A stretch of 13,797 bases of DNA from JBCDIQ01 sp039024295 (GTDB lineage: Bacteria > Bacteroidota > Bacteroidia > J057). The stretch's first letter is position 1. Every line of letters starts with the position of its first letter. The notes beneath the pieces are model-generated. The model was given only the letters and a program-made list of their open reading frames with translations, was not told where the DNA came from and ran no database searches. The DNA lies in assembly GCA_039024295.1 (NCBI GenBank), contig JBCDIQ010000125.1, forward strand, positions 1-13,797, read 5' to 3'. This document shows positions 1 through 6,898 of this stretch, in pieces. Both the position numbers and the translations under genes were made by a program.

Positions 1-1
1 A

Positions 2-493
2 GTGGCTGAATATACAGAAGAACAGCAACAAGCTAATACCTATTATAGAATTCAATATTACCCCAATGGAACAATTTCAGGGGAAGGGCTAATGACTCAT
101 GGCATACGAAATGGCATTTGGAAATACTACGATGAGGCAAGAAATAAAATTGCAGAAGATGTGCTCGATAACGGGAAGCAAGTTGAGTATGTAAAGTGCT
201 GGTATCCCACAGGGGAAATGGAGCGTAAGCTAATTGAACTAAAAAATAGAGAGGGGCATTGGCTTGCCGAGGACTACTACAGGAATAAAAACTTAAAAGT
301 GCAAACCTATTTGATAAACCGGGAAATTCCAGACAGTACTTTTATCAAGTATTATCCCAGTGGTCAAATAAAAGAGAAAGGACATCTAGATGAAGGGAAA
401 AAGATTGGGGAATGGATCTATTATGATTCTATGGGTACTGAAATTGAAAAAACAACCGAACCCGGAACGAACCATATAGGGTTTGAAGAATAG
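2..493 (+). CDS. MORN-repeat / YwqK-like protein, possibly 5'-truncated
   Basis: The frame encodes 163 residues from a GTG at base 2. Because this GTG sits on the window edge and is followed directly by a charged stretch with no signal peptide, the real start probably lies outside, so treat the gene as possibly partial. The protein has degenerate MORN_2-type repeats: tyrosine-proline-x-glycine turns followed by glycine-x-tryptophan-x-x-tyrosine, clearest at residues 19-43 (YYPNG to WKYY) and 117-141 (YYPSG to WIYYD), with weaker units between (CWYPTGEM near 67-73, EGHW near 84-87). Proteins of this type (YwqK-like, toxin-antitoxin-like repeat proteins) are common in Bacteroidota and are mostly of unknown function; some act as antitoxins or surface scaffolds. 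No partner toxin is visible downstream. The base composition is AT-rich compared with the next gene. The family call is fairly sure; the function is unknown. Confidence 0.7.
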   Translation: MAEYTEEQQQANTYYRIQYYPNGTISGEGLMTHGIRNGIWKYYDEARNKIAEDVLDNGKQVEYVKCWYPTGEMERKLIELKNREGHWLAEDYYRNKNLKVQTYLINREIPDSTFIKYYPSGQIKEKGHLDEGKKIGEWIYYDSMGTEIEKTTEPGTNHIGFEE

Positions 494-722
494 AAGCTGA
501 TTACATTGGAATTTCACCTATGCCTGATACCCCTGGGAGGCTATACTGATTAGGACACCAGTTCCACAGACTGGTCTATACAGGAGATAAAGATACGCAG
601 TTTTCAGCCGGTTAGGATAAAAATAATGAACAAAAGTCATATTTGTTGAAGTCAAAAGTCAGTGTTTGTAGTGCATTAATCTGTATATCTTCCTATCTTC
701 ATGTCACCAAGCACTCAACACT
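494..722. other. Intergenic spacer upstream of the acyl-CoA synthetase
   Basis: I see no supportable gene in these 229 bases. There is a small hairpin, ACCAGT and ACTGGT around a 7-base loop near 559-577, without a T-tract, so it is not a convincing terminator. Near 637-644 lies CATATTTG, one mismatch from the Bacteroidota -7 box TAnnTTTG, but no matching -33 TTG sits 19-21 bases upstream. The promoter of the acyl-CoA synthetase gene is probably somewhere in this stretch but cannot be fixed by eye. Confidence 0.4.
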
Positions 723-2489
723 ATGGAAGTACGCCGGCTCTTCGAATTACTTGCCTACCAGGAAGAAAAATATCCTCATCCACATGCACTCTCCTACAAA
801 TCAGGGGACCTATGGCATAGAACCAGTTCCAAGGAGGCATTGGAGCAAGTTCAACTTATCGCACGGGCTTTGTTAGCCTCTGGACTTGAAAAAGGAGATC
901 GGGTAGCCCTCATTTCCCGCAACCGAACAGAGTGGTGCCTTGCAGATCTAGCCATCATGATGGCTGGGGGCGTGGTGGTACCGATGCATGCCAACATGAA
1001 AGCCGAAGAGGTAGGCGTTATCTTGGAGCATGCCGAAATAACTTATGCCTTTGTTGAAAATGCTGAGAAAACCAGTTTGTTAGACCAGACCGGTTATGAA
1101 GGCCTGAAAAAGGTGTATACGTTTGATGAAGCAGTGGGATATACCAACCTACAAGGAATGGTCACCTCGGCTGACAAGCATGGAGTTGGATACCTGCGTG
1201 CCAGATCTGCCGCTGTCCGGCCCGCTGATTTAGCCACCATCATCTATACTTCGGGTACGACTGGAACACCCCGTGGGGTTATGCTTTCTCACCAAAACAT
1301 TCTTAGCAATGTAAAAGCTGCCGTAGGTATCCTTCCCCTTAACCATACCCACCGTGTGCTGAGCTTCTTGCCGCTTTCGTTCATGTTTGAGCGAATGGTT
1401 ATCTACACCTACCTCTATACGGGTGTGGATATTTATTTTGCCGAATCTCCAGATGCCTTAAGTGAAAATCTAAAAGAGGTTCGTCCACATTTTATTTCTA
1501 CCGTGCCTAAGGTCCTGGACCGCGTCTACCAATCAATCGAAACTTATGGGGACACCTTAACTGGGTACCAAAAAACGGTATTCAATTGGGCAAAAGGAGT
1601 GGCACTCGCTTATCGTCTGGACAAAAGGCAGGGACCCATTTATCACATGCAACTTAGGCTTGCACGGAAATTGGTCCTGAATAATTGGAAGAAAGCCCTG
1701 GGCGGAGAGATTATAGGGGTGATGTCTGGAGCAGCTGCGCTTCCTGAGAAGCTATGTCGTGTTTTTAATGCTGCTGGTATAAACGTCAGAGAGGGCTATG
1801 GACAAACGGAAGCCGCGCCGGTACTGACCTTTAACCGGTTCGAGACAGGGTGGGTTCGGCCAGGTTCTGTAGGTACTGCCATTCCAGGGGTGGAGTTGAA
1901 AATTGGCAAAAATCAGGAAATTCTGGCCAAGGGGGAAAATGTGATGATGGGCTATTACAAGGATGAAGAAGCTACCGCTGAAGTGATAGATCGAAAGGGA
2001 TGGCTGCATACTGGAGATATGGGAAAAATCGATAAAGACGGATTTGTGAGGATAACCGGTCGATTGAAGGAACTCTTCAAAAATGCGGGAGGGGTGGATA
2101 TCGCTCCCAAACCTATTGAGAACCAGCTGCTGAACAGTCCTTTCGTCTCCCATGCACTCGTGGTTGGGGAAAACCGACCCTTTATTGGTGCCATCATTGT
2201 TCCAGATCGACGCGCCCTTCGTTCTTGGGCAGAAGCAAAAGGGATTGAAGCAAATATGTACCCAGAATTGCTGCAGCACCCCATGGTGAAAGCCCGTTTC
2301 AAAGAAGAAGCAGAGCGAGTTTCCGCTCATTTCCCGGAATACGAACACCTGAAATTTATATGTCTGGTACCAGATGAGTGGAAAGTGGCTACAGGTGAAC
2401 TCACGCATACCCTGAAAGTGAGAAGGTTCTTATTGACTCAAAGGTATGCCAAGCTTATCAGCCGCCAGTATGAGGAAGTTAAGGCATAA
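723..2489 (+). CDS. Long-chain acyl-CoA synthetase (AMP-forming)
   Basis: This 588-residue cytoplasmic or membrane-associated enzyme should activate fatty acids with ATP and CoA, via an acyl-adenylate, for lipid synthesis or beta-oxidation. The adenylate-forming motifs appear in order: the P-loop IIYTSGTTGTPRG at 173-185, GYGQTEAAP at 358-366, GWLHTGD at 426-432, the hinge region RITGRLKELFKNAGG at 443-457, and the C-terminal catalytic-lysine motif GELTHTLKVRR at 558-568 (Lys565). Length and the KELFKNAGG signature fit the FadD15/FAA branch rather than E. coli FadD. Two positions differ from the common pattern: His562 where ELTPTLK usually has proline, and GGVDIAP (456-462) where many relatives have GGKYIAP. 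Neither removes a catalytic residue. The ATG at 723 is the first in-frame methionine giving a normal N-terminus, and no Shine-Dalgarno precedes it, as is usual in Bacteroidota. Chain-length preference cannot be read from sequence. Confidence 0.93.
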   Translation: MEVRRLFELLAYQEEKYPHPHALSYKSGDLWHRTSSKEALEQVQLIARALLASGLEKGDRVALISRNRTEWCLADLAIMMAGGVVVPMHANMKAEEVGVILEHAEITYAFVENAEKTSLLDQTGYEGLKKVYTFDEAVGYTNLQGMVTSADKHGVGYLRARSAAVRPADLATIIYTSGTTGTPRGVMLSHQNILSNVKAAVGILPLNHTHRVLSFLPLSFMFERMVIYTYLYTGVDIYFAESPDALSENLKEVRPHFISTVPKVLDRVYQSIETYGDTLTGYQKTVFNWAKGVALAYRLDKRQGPIYHMQLRLARKLVLNNWKKALGGEIIGVMSGAAALPEKLCRVFNAAGINVREGYGQTEAAPVLTFNRFETGWVRPGSVGTAIPGVELKIGKNQEILAKGENVMMGYYKDEEATAEVIDRKGWLHTGDMGKIDKDGFVRITGRLKELFKNAGGVDIAPKPIENQLLNSPFVSHALVVGENRPFIGAIIVPDRRALRSWAEAKGIEANMYPELLQHPMVKARFKEEAERVSAHFPEYEHLKFICLVPDEWKVATGELTHTLKVRRFLLTQRYAKLISRQYEEVKA

Positions 2490-2511
2490 ACGTAAGGAGT
2501 AAACCTACCTC

Positions 2512-2542
2512 TTGAGGTTTCGTATCTTATAGCGTAAATTTG
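2512..2542 (+). promoter_or_regulatory. Candidate Bacteroidota promoter (TTG, 20 bp, TAAATTTG)
   Basis: TTG at 2512-2514 and TAAATTTG at 2535-2542 are separated by 20 bases. This matches the primary-sigma consensus of Bacteroidota, a -33 TTG/TTTG and a -7 TAnnTTTG box 19-21 bases apart. The -7 box ends four bases before the ATG at 2547, so transcription would start at or next to the start codon. The -33 box overlaps a small palindrome, ACCTCTTGAGGT (2507-2518), which could be part of a weak terminator for the preceding gene or an operator. Confidence 0.5.
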
Positions 2543-2546
2543 ATTT

Positions 2547-3023
2547 ATGCAAAAGTATACTTGGTTCTACTCCCTTCCGAATCCACTGGATCCTGCCTTC
2601 CAGGCAAAGTTACAAACGCAATTTGACACCTTTTCCCATCAATGGAAATCTCATGGAGCAGAAGTGGAAGGGCAAATTGGCATCTTGCGTAACCAATTTG
2701 TCGTTGTTCGTTCCAATGAGCAAGATGACCGACCTTCAGGCTGCTCTATTGATGGAATGAAACGAAGCGTAGAAAGTATCCTTACTGCTGCAGGACTTTC
2801 CTGGCTGGATGCCGCGCATGTTTTTTATGAAGGGGATGACGGCTCAGTAGCATACACCCATTTCTCAAAAATTTCCGCTCTGATTGGGGAAGGGAAGCTT
2901 ACCCCTGATACACTGATTCTAGACCATACCCTTGGGCAATCAGATGACCTGAGCAGATGGGAAGTCCTACTAAAAGATTCTTGGTTAAAGCGATTTCTAC
3001 CACGCGAGCAAGCGTCGCTTTAA
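2547..3023 (+). CDS. Conserved Bacteroidota protein, SGCSID-motif family
   Basis: A 158-residue soluble protein with no signal peptide or membrane segment. Its most distinctive element is SGCSID at residues 64-69, preceded by an alpha/beta segment ending in NQFVVVRS and followed by an amphipathic helix (MKRSVESIL). From memory, this arrangement (a tryptophan near an N-terminal helix, then the SGCSID turn) marks a small protein family spread through Bacteroidota that is often labelled 'ABC transporter ATPase' in databases. No Walker A, ABC signature or Walker B motif is present, so that label is not supported here. The cysteine in SGCSID (Cys66) may be functional. It lies 57 bases after the acyl-CoA synthetase but has its own candidate promoter, so it need not share that gene's transcript. 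Function unknown. Confidence 0.75.
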   Translation: MQKYTWFYSLPNPLDPAFQAKLQTQFDTFSHQWKSHGAEVEGQIGILRNQFVVVRSNEQDDRPSGCSIDGMKRSVESILTAAGLSWLDAAHVFYEGDDGSVAYTHFSKISALIGEGKLTPDTLILDHTLGQSDDLSRWEVLLKDSWLKRFLPREQASL

Positions 3024-3026
3024 TCA

Positions 3027-3191
3027 CTAGTGCTTACAGAACAAAGAATTTTGCCAATTAGAGCGAAGGAGTTTTCGTGTAGGTCAAGGAAGAAACGTTG
3101 AGCCTAGCGTGCTAGGTGATGCTTTTTTGACGTAGAAATACGCGAAAAGGTCGAGCTATTACGGCCAAAGATTTAGTTCTGAAAGCACTAG
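3027..3191. repeat. 165-bp near-perfect palindrome (MITE-like or giant hairpin) filling a convergent spacer
   Basis: The sequence from 3027 to 3191 folds back on itself around a centre at 3109. The tips are inverted repeats: CTAGTGCTTACAGAAC at 3027-3042 matches the reverse complement of 3176-3191 at 15 of 16 positions. The centre is CCTAGC-GT-GCTAGG (3103-3116). Between them GTCAAGGAAG (3083-3092) pairs with CTTTTTTGAC (3122-3131) using two G-U pairs, and TTTCGTGTA pairs with TACGCGAAA using one. The element begins three bases after the stop codon of the upstream gene, and its other tip contains the stop codon (3188-3190) of the acyltransferase. It could be a non-autonomous interspersed element or a two-way transcription terminator. 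No target-site duplication is obvious. Confidence 0.8.
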
Positions 3192-3772
3192 GCGTAGCGT
3201 TCATCCAATAGAAACTTTTCCTGGGTATGTGGCTGAATGGGGCGATAAAACTCCATGATTTGTTTCATATCCCCGTCAACGTCCTCAGTAGGAAATACCA
3301 CCTTTCCTACCCCTCCAATTTTTTTACCATAGTCAAGGTATCCCAAGCCAACAGGGACTCCTGCCTTTTTTGCTGCATAATAAAACCCGGTTCGCCACTT
3401 TGGACGAGGGCTCCGAGAACCTTCAGGAGTAACCAGTACGACGATCTCTTCATTTGGACGCTGCTCAAAGATTTCAGCCATGAGGTCAACCATGCTGGGG
3501 CGCTCCGCTCCAGGAGTCTTTGGGCTACGGTCAATCCAAATGGCTCCCATGCTGGCGATCAATGGCCCAAGAACAGGAAGGTTCCATTCCTTTTTGATGG
3601 TGTACCGAACTGGGAGCTTCATCAGGCTGAAACAAGCGATGGTAAAGATGAAATCCCAGTTGCTGGTATGAGGGGCAGCAATCATGACACAACGGCGACT
3701 GTGTTCAGGCAAGTTGGGGTCAACTTTCCATCCTCCTAGCTTAAAAAGCAGTTTAAAAAGAGCTGTTAGCAT
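3188..3772 (-). CDS. PlsC-like glycerophospholipid acyltransferase
   Basis: A 194-residue member of the LPLAT/AGPAT acyltransferase superfamily, which transfers acyl chains to lysophosphatidate or a related lipid at the inner membrane. The HX4D catalytic motif is HTSNWD at residues 35-40 (His35, Asp40). Motif II is GAIWIDR at 76-82, and motif III is PEGSRS at 116-121, a serine variant of EGTR. The N-terminus (LTALFKLLFKLGG) is an amphipathic membrane-contacting helix rather than a cleavable signal. The protein is shorter than typical PlsC (about 240 residues) but matches the compact 'glycerol acyltransferase' type. It starts 22 bases after the mobA stop and is probably cotranscribed with moaC and mobA, although no link to cofactor synthesis is known. 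Its TAG stop lies inside the tip of the downstream 165-bp palindrome, so the last residues may have been set by that element. Confidence 0.87.
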   Translation of the reverse strand: MLTALFKLLFKLGGWKVDPNLPEHSRRCVMIAAPHTSNWDFIFTIACFSLMKLPVRYTIKKEWNLPVLGPLIASMGAIWIDRSPKTPGAERPSMVDLMAEIFEQRPNEEIVVLVTPEGSRSPRPKWRTGFYYAAKKAGVPVGLGYLDYGKKIGGVGKVVFPTEDVDGDMKQIMEFYRPIQPHTQEKFLLDERYA

Positions 3773-3794
3773 GTGGCAGTTGATTTGTAACCGC

Positions 3795-4400
3795 CTAATT
3801 TACGGAAAATCTGCCTGATTTGAGCAGCTCTAATGCCAACTGCCGTTCAGAAGGGGAATTGGCGTTTAGCAGTTCCCGGGGGTCAGGGACCATCGTTGTA
3901 TGGATGTGACATGCTCGGAGCAACCGGATCAGTCCCAGCTTTTCTTGTTCAAATGCCTGTTGCATTTCTTTAAAAATCCCAGGCTCGTAGATCGCTAGCA
4001 AGGGTTCTGGGAACTTTCTTTCCGGATGTTTCAGACAAGTTGCCTGGCATTTTGGCTTCCGGTTCTCCATCAGGAATTCTATCGTTTTTCTCCGTAATAG
4101 GGGCCAGTCTATGGCAACTGCTACCCACGCTACTTCCGGATAAGCCCAATGTGCACTTAGAAGCCCACCCATTGGACCTTTATCGGGAAATTGGTCTACA
4201 ATGACCTGGGGAGTATCCGGTTTTCCTGTTGCTTGAGCAGGGTTGAGAGAAAGAAAAATGGGTAATCCAAGGGGTTGCAGGAGCTGTGGGAGCCACTGAG
4301 TTTGAGGCAAGCCGTGATACGTTAGCTGGGCTTTGTCTGTTCCCATTCGCGTGCTGTGGCCTCCTGCCAATATCAGGATGTGTAAGGGGGCTACTTTCAT
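3795..4400 (-). CDS. mobA: Molybdenum cofactor guanylyltransferase MobA
   Basis: A 201-residue cytoplasmic nucleotidyltransferase that joins GMP from GTP to Mo-molybdopterin, giving the bis-MGD cofactor precursor used by DMSO-reductase-family enzymes. The N-terminal GTP-binding signature LAGGHSTRMGTDKA lies at residues 11-24, with the conserved Arg18, Asp22 and Lys23. The second loop DKGPMGGLLSA is at 73-83. The metal-binding acidic segment, usually CDMPF or similar, reads AIDWPLL at 96-102 and keeps the aspartate (Asp98). NANSPSE at 179-185 fits the family's C-terminal NxNTPxD pattern, with serine for threonine and glutamate for aspartate. Five bases separate its start from the moaC stop, so the two are almost certainly cotranscribed. 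A bare glucose-1-phosphate or CTP transferase is less likely given the moaC and moeA neighbours. Confidence 0.92.
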   Translation of the reverse strand: MKVAPLHILILAGGHSTRMGTDKAQLTYHGLPQTQWLPQLLQPLGLPIFLSLNPAQATGKPDTPQVIVDQFPDKGPMGGLLSAHWAYPEVAWVAVAIDWPLLRRKTIEFLMENRKPKCQATCLKHPERKFPEPLLAIYEPGIFKEMQQAFEQEKLGLIRLLRACHIHTTMVPDPRELLNANSPSERQLALELLKSGRFSVN

Positions 4401-4405
4401 GTGAA

Positions 4406-4900
4406 TTAGAAAGATTCCCTGGAAAAATTGCGTTTGCCTCCCGCTTTTCCCATCAACCGCGTTTCACGTATCACCATATCATGGGTAAATGCCTTGCACA
4501 TGTCATATATGGTCAGCGCAGCAACACTTGCGCCTGTGAGTGCCTCCATCTCTACCCCTGTTTTTCCGGTTACTTTCACTTTGCAGTCTATGACCGCTTC
4601 ATATTGATCATTTAAATGGATCTGAACGGTACATTTTTCCAAAAATAAAGGGTGGCATAGGGGAATTAGTTCATGTGTTTTTTTAGCCGCCATGGTGCCA
4701 GCTATGATGGCGGTTTGAAAAACAGGCCCCTTTTTGGTGTGCAGTTCTGCTCCTGTGAATTGATGGGCAACCTCAGGCGGGAGGTGGATAATGGACTGTG
4801 CCCAGGCCGTTCTTGTAGTTATCGCTTTATCGCCCACATCTACCATAGTGGGGTTACCTTCCGTATCCAAATGGGTAAATTCTTGATCTGGAGCAGTCAT
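4406..4900 (-). CDS. moaC: Cyclic pyranopterin monophosphate synthase MoaC
   Basis: A 164-residue cytoplasmic enzyme that converts the 3',8-cyclo-dihydro-GTP product of MoaA into cyclic pyranopterin monophosphate, the first stable intermediate of molybdenum cofactor synthesis. The sequence follows the family closely: MVDVGDKAITTRTA at 19-32, the catalytic stretch AGTMAAKKTHELIPLCHPL at 67-85, TGVEMEALTGAS at 114-125, and IYDMCKA at 131-137 with the conserved Asp133 and Lys136. The C-terminal GKAGGKR (151-157) corresponds to the KSGGKS/R tail of other MoaC proteins. The length is normal. The ATG at 4900 puts the expected short N-terminal arm before MVDV. It is the first gene of a leftward operon with mobA and the acyltransferase, and diverges from moeA across about 100 bases. 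Confidence 0.95.
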   Translation of the reverse strand: MTAPDQEFTHLDTEGNPTMVDVGDKAITTRTAWAQSIIHLPPEVAHQFTGAELHTKKGPVFQTAIIAGTMAAKKTHELIPLCHPLFLEKCTVQIHLNDQYEAVIDCKVKVTGKTGVEMEALTGASVAALTIYDMCKAFTHDMVIRETRLMGKAGGKRNFSRESF

Positions 4901-4953
4901 ATGAACAGATTTTATTTGCCAGTAGGAAGAATAAATGCCTGATTTGTTGTGTC

Positions 4954-4966
4954 AAGCATCATGCTT
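4954..4966. promoter_or_regulatory. 13-bp palindrome between moaC and moeA
   Basis: AAGCAT-C-ATGCTT is a perfect 6-bp inverted repeat around one base, in the 104-bp region between the divergent starts of moaC and moeA. Its central place in a shared promoter region makes it a candidate operator for coordinated control. It is short enough to occur by chance, and I recognise no known regulator site in it. Confidence 0.3.
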
Positions 4967-5004
4967 TTGTGTACCAAGTTAATATATAGCTACGATTGAT
5001 TGTT

Positions 5005-6219
5005 ATGCCAAAGACTGCAATTTCCGTCGAAACCGCACGGAGTATCGTTTTGGGACATCCTTTTCCGATAATTGAAGAAGAAGTTTACCTACACCATGCC
5101 GGTGGGCGGGTTCTAACTGAGGCCATTGTTGCAGATCGTGATTTCCCTGCATTTGACCGTGTTTCGATGGATGGAATTGTCGTGCAACACCACAAATTAC
5201 AGGAAGGACAGACCTTCAAGGTGCAAGGCGTACAGTTGGCTGGGATGCCGGCAATGTCACTTCAGGGGCCTGCCTATGCATTGGAAATCATGACAGGTGC
5301 TGTTTGTCCTCCTAATGGCGATACGGTGATCCCGGTAGAGCAGTTGACCTTCTTTCAGGATAATGGGCAAAAAATGGTTCGCATTGGTCCTCCGCCTCCA
5401 CAGGGCAAAAACATTCACCTGCAAGGGTTTGATCGTAAGGAAGGAGAAGTGTTGATCACGCCTGGAACAAAACTTGGACAAGCCGAGGCTGGAGTATGTG
5501 CCACAGTAGGAAAGCAAAAGGTGAAAGTGGCCCGGTTGCCCAAAGTTGCGGTAATATCTACCGGAGATGAATTGGTTGAAGTTCATCAACAGCCAGCTCC
5601 TTATCAAATTCGAATGTCAAACGGCGTCGTGCTGCAGGCTGCATTGCAAGAAATTGGGATTGATGCCTCTTTTTTCCACCTGACAGATGAATTGGCTTCC
5701 CTGACCGCATGGCTGGGAAGCATCATGGAACAGCATGATGTACTTCTGCTCAGTGGAGGGGTATCTAAAGGGAAAGCAGACCATATCCCTCAAGCATTGG
5801 AAGAGGTAGGGGTCAAGAAACATTTTCACCGGGTGTCCCAGCGTCCTGGGAAGCCCTTTTGGTTTGGAACTGCTGGCTCGAAGACACTCTTCGCATTTCC
5901 AGGAAACCCAGTTTCCACCTTTGTAAACTACCATGTATATTTTCTGCCGTGGCTTCGTCAGAGCTTAGGGTTGGCTCCCTTACCAGCAAGAACCGCCATT
6001 CTGGCTCAAGACGTTTCCTTTAAACCTGCCCTGACAAATTTTCTGCAGGTGAGGCTAGAACAAGGAGCAGGAGCTGCCCTGCATGCACACCCTCAGAAAG
6101 GCAAAGGCTCCGGAGATTTGGCCAACTTATTGGTCTGTGATGCCTTACTGGAACTCCCGAATGATGGCCGGGATGTATTTACCGCTGGGGATCAGTTTTC
6201 GATTATTCCAGTAAGATAA
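5005..6219 (+). CDS. moeA: Molybdopterin molybdenumtransferase MoeA
   Basis: A 404-residue cytoplasmic enzyme that inserts molybdate into adenylylated molybdopterin to form active Moco. Conserved landmarks are DRVSMDG at 51-57 (the SxMDG loop), TGAVCPPNGDTVIPVE at 97-112, STGDEL at 185-190 opening the MogA-like domain, LSGGVSKGKAD at 249-259, QRPGKP at 279-284, FPGNPVS at 298-304 and GSGD at 368-371 in domain IV. The length is standard for a single MoeA without MogA fusion. I chose the ATG at 5005; a TTG at 4996 in frame adds only three residues (MIV) and is less likely. No Shine-Dalgarno is present. It diverges from moaC-mobA, so the block covers an early and two late steps of the pathway, while the MoaA, MoaD, MoaE and adenylation steps must be encoded elsewhere. 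Confidence 0.95.
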   Translation: MPKTAISVETARSIVLGHPFPIIEEEVYLHHAGGRVLTEAIVADRDFPAFDRVSMDGIVVQHHKLQEGQTFKVQGVQLAGMPAMSLQGPAYALEIMTGAVCPPNGDTVIPVEQLTFFQDNGQKMVRIGPPPPQGKNIHLQGFDRKEGEVLITPGTKLGQAEAGVCATVGKQKVKVARLPKVAVISTGDELVEVHQQPAPYQIRMSNGVVLQAALQEIGIDASFFHLTDELASLTAWLGSIMEQHDVLLLSGGVSKGKADHIPQALEEVGVKKHFHRVSQRPGKPFWFGTAGSKTLFAFPGNPVSTFVNYHVYFLPWLRQSLGLAPLPARTAILAQDVSFKPALTNFLQVRLEQGAGAALHAHPQKGKGSGDLANLLVCDALLELPNDGRDVFTAGDQFSIIPVR

Positions 6220-6460
6220 TTGACCGTTTATCAAATAATCTACCTCTTTAATTGGGGATATTCTTATAATTATCCCTAGTTACCAACGAATTATGTATCC
6301 TTAGCGTTAATTATTTGTAAAATGTCAAAAAGTATATTTCTTTATAGAAGTAAGGAAATTACCTTTGACGAGCGAAGTTTAGTGAGAAATTACGACTAAT
6401 CTAGTGACCTTAACACAATAATTAGTCTCAACATTGGTTGTCCATTAACCGACCAGCGTC
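6220..6460. other. AT-rich intergenic region with degenerate inverted repeat
   Basis: These 241 bases hold no convincing gene. TAATTATTTGT at 6308-6318 is the inverse of ACAATAATTA at 6415-6424 apart from one indel, and GACTAAT (6394-6400) is the inverse of ATTAGTC (6421-6427), so the stretch can fold into a loose hairpin of about 115 bases. GAAATTAC occurs twice (near 6355 and 6386). TACCTTTG at 6360-6367 matches the -7 box TAnnTTTG but lacks a -33 TTG at 19-21 bases, so it is only a weak promoter candidate for the lipoprotein gene. It may be a decayed relative of the intergenic palindromes elsewhere in the window. Confidence 0.4.
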
Positions 6461-6844
6461 ATGAAGCATCTACTCCTCTCATTATTGCTATTTGCTTTCC
6501 TGGGGTCCACCGCCTGCGGACAACAGACACAACGAGGTGATACACTGTCTCCGGCCTTGTCTGTCATTGATTTGGTTGATCCGGCAGATTCATCAGCTAA
6601 AGCAAACAACAAGCAAAACACAAAGAATCAGGCCACTGCCCAGCCTGTTTCTGATGTAGCTTCCACAAATCAGTCGGTAGAGCTTACCCGTGAAGAGCGG
6701 CAACGACAAAAAAGACTGGAGCGTGCCCGTCTACAGGTCAAAAAGGCACGTCAGAAAGGATATCGAATGGCAGAACGTGAGGAAGCCCTTCGGGAAATGA
6801 AGCTAAGAAAGCTCATTGATTCTGAAGAGGAAGTCAATCCCTAG
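6461..6844 (+). CDS. Small predicted lipoprotein with charged helical tail
   Basis: A 127-residue protein with a short lipoprotein-type signal: basic start (MKH), a leucine-rich core (LLLSLLLFAFLG) and the lipobox-like STAC ending in Cys19, followed by GQQ. The -3 position is serine rather than the usual leucine, which is tolerated in many Bacteroidota lipoproteins. After cleavage and lipidation the protein would sit on the inner or outer membrane facing the periplasm. Residues about 25-72 are a low-complexity linker rich in Ala, Asn, Gln, Ser and Thr, and residues about 73-127 form a highly charged Arg/Glu/Lys helix (REERQRQKRLERARLQ and similar), possibly a coiled coil. I do not recognise a named family. 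It ends 22 bases before a strong terminator that it shares with the opposing small exported protein. Confidence 0.7.
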   Translation: MKHLLLSLLLFAFLGSTACGQQTQRGDTLSPALSVIDLVDPADSSAKANNKQNTKNQATAQPVSDVASTNQSVELTREERQRQKRLERARLQVKKARQKGYRMAEREEALREMKLRKLIDSEEEVNP

Positions 6845-6866
6845 AAAAAATCATTATTATTATTGC

Positions 6867-6898
6867 ATCAGGCTCAAGTTGTTGAGCCTGATTTTTTT
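6867..6898. terminator. Intrinsic terminator shared by convergent genes
   Basis: ATCAGGCTCAA (6867-6877) and TTGAGCCTGAT (6882-6892) form a perfect 11-bp stem around the loop GTTG, followed on the plus strand by a run of T. This should end the lipoprotein transcript. On the minus strand the stem is followed by a weaker AT-rich tract ending in T6, so it may also work for the opposing gene, whose TGA stop (6874-6876) lies inside the stem. Confidence 0.9.

Noticed and set aside
2..722. Toxin gene partner for the YwqK-like protein
   Set aside because: The 229-base spacer downstream has no credible coding frame; a partner could only lie outside the window to the left.
1752..2408. Long open frame on the minus strand opposite the acyl-CoA synthetase
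   Set aside because: It lies wholly inside a gene with all adenylate-forming motifs, and its own translation shows no domain-like pattern; it is an antisense shadow.
2547..3023. ABC transporter ATPase label that I recall for this small protein family
   Set aside because: No Walker A, ABC signature or Walker B motif is present, and 158 residues is too short for the domain.
3227..3739. Open frame of 170 codons on the plus strand opposite the acyltransferase
   Set aside because: The minus-strand frame has the HX4D and PEGSR motifs; the plus-strand translation has no recognisable features.
4981..5004. ModE-like TATATA site before moeA
   Set aside because: Only a loose half-site (TATATAGCTACGAT) with no clear inverted partner.
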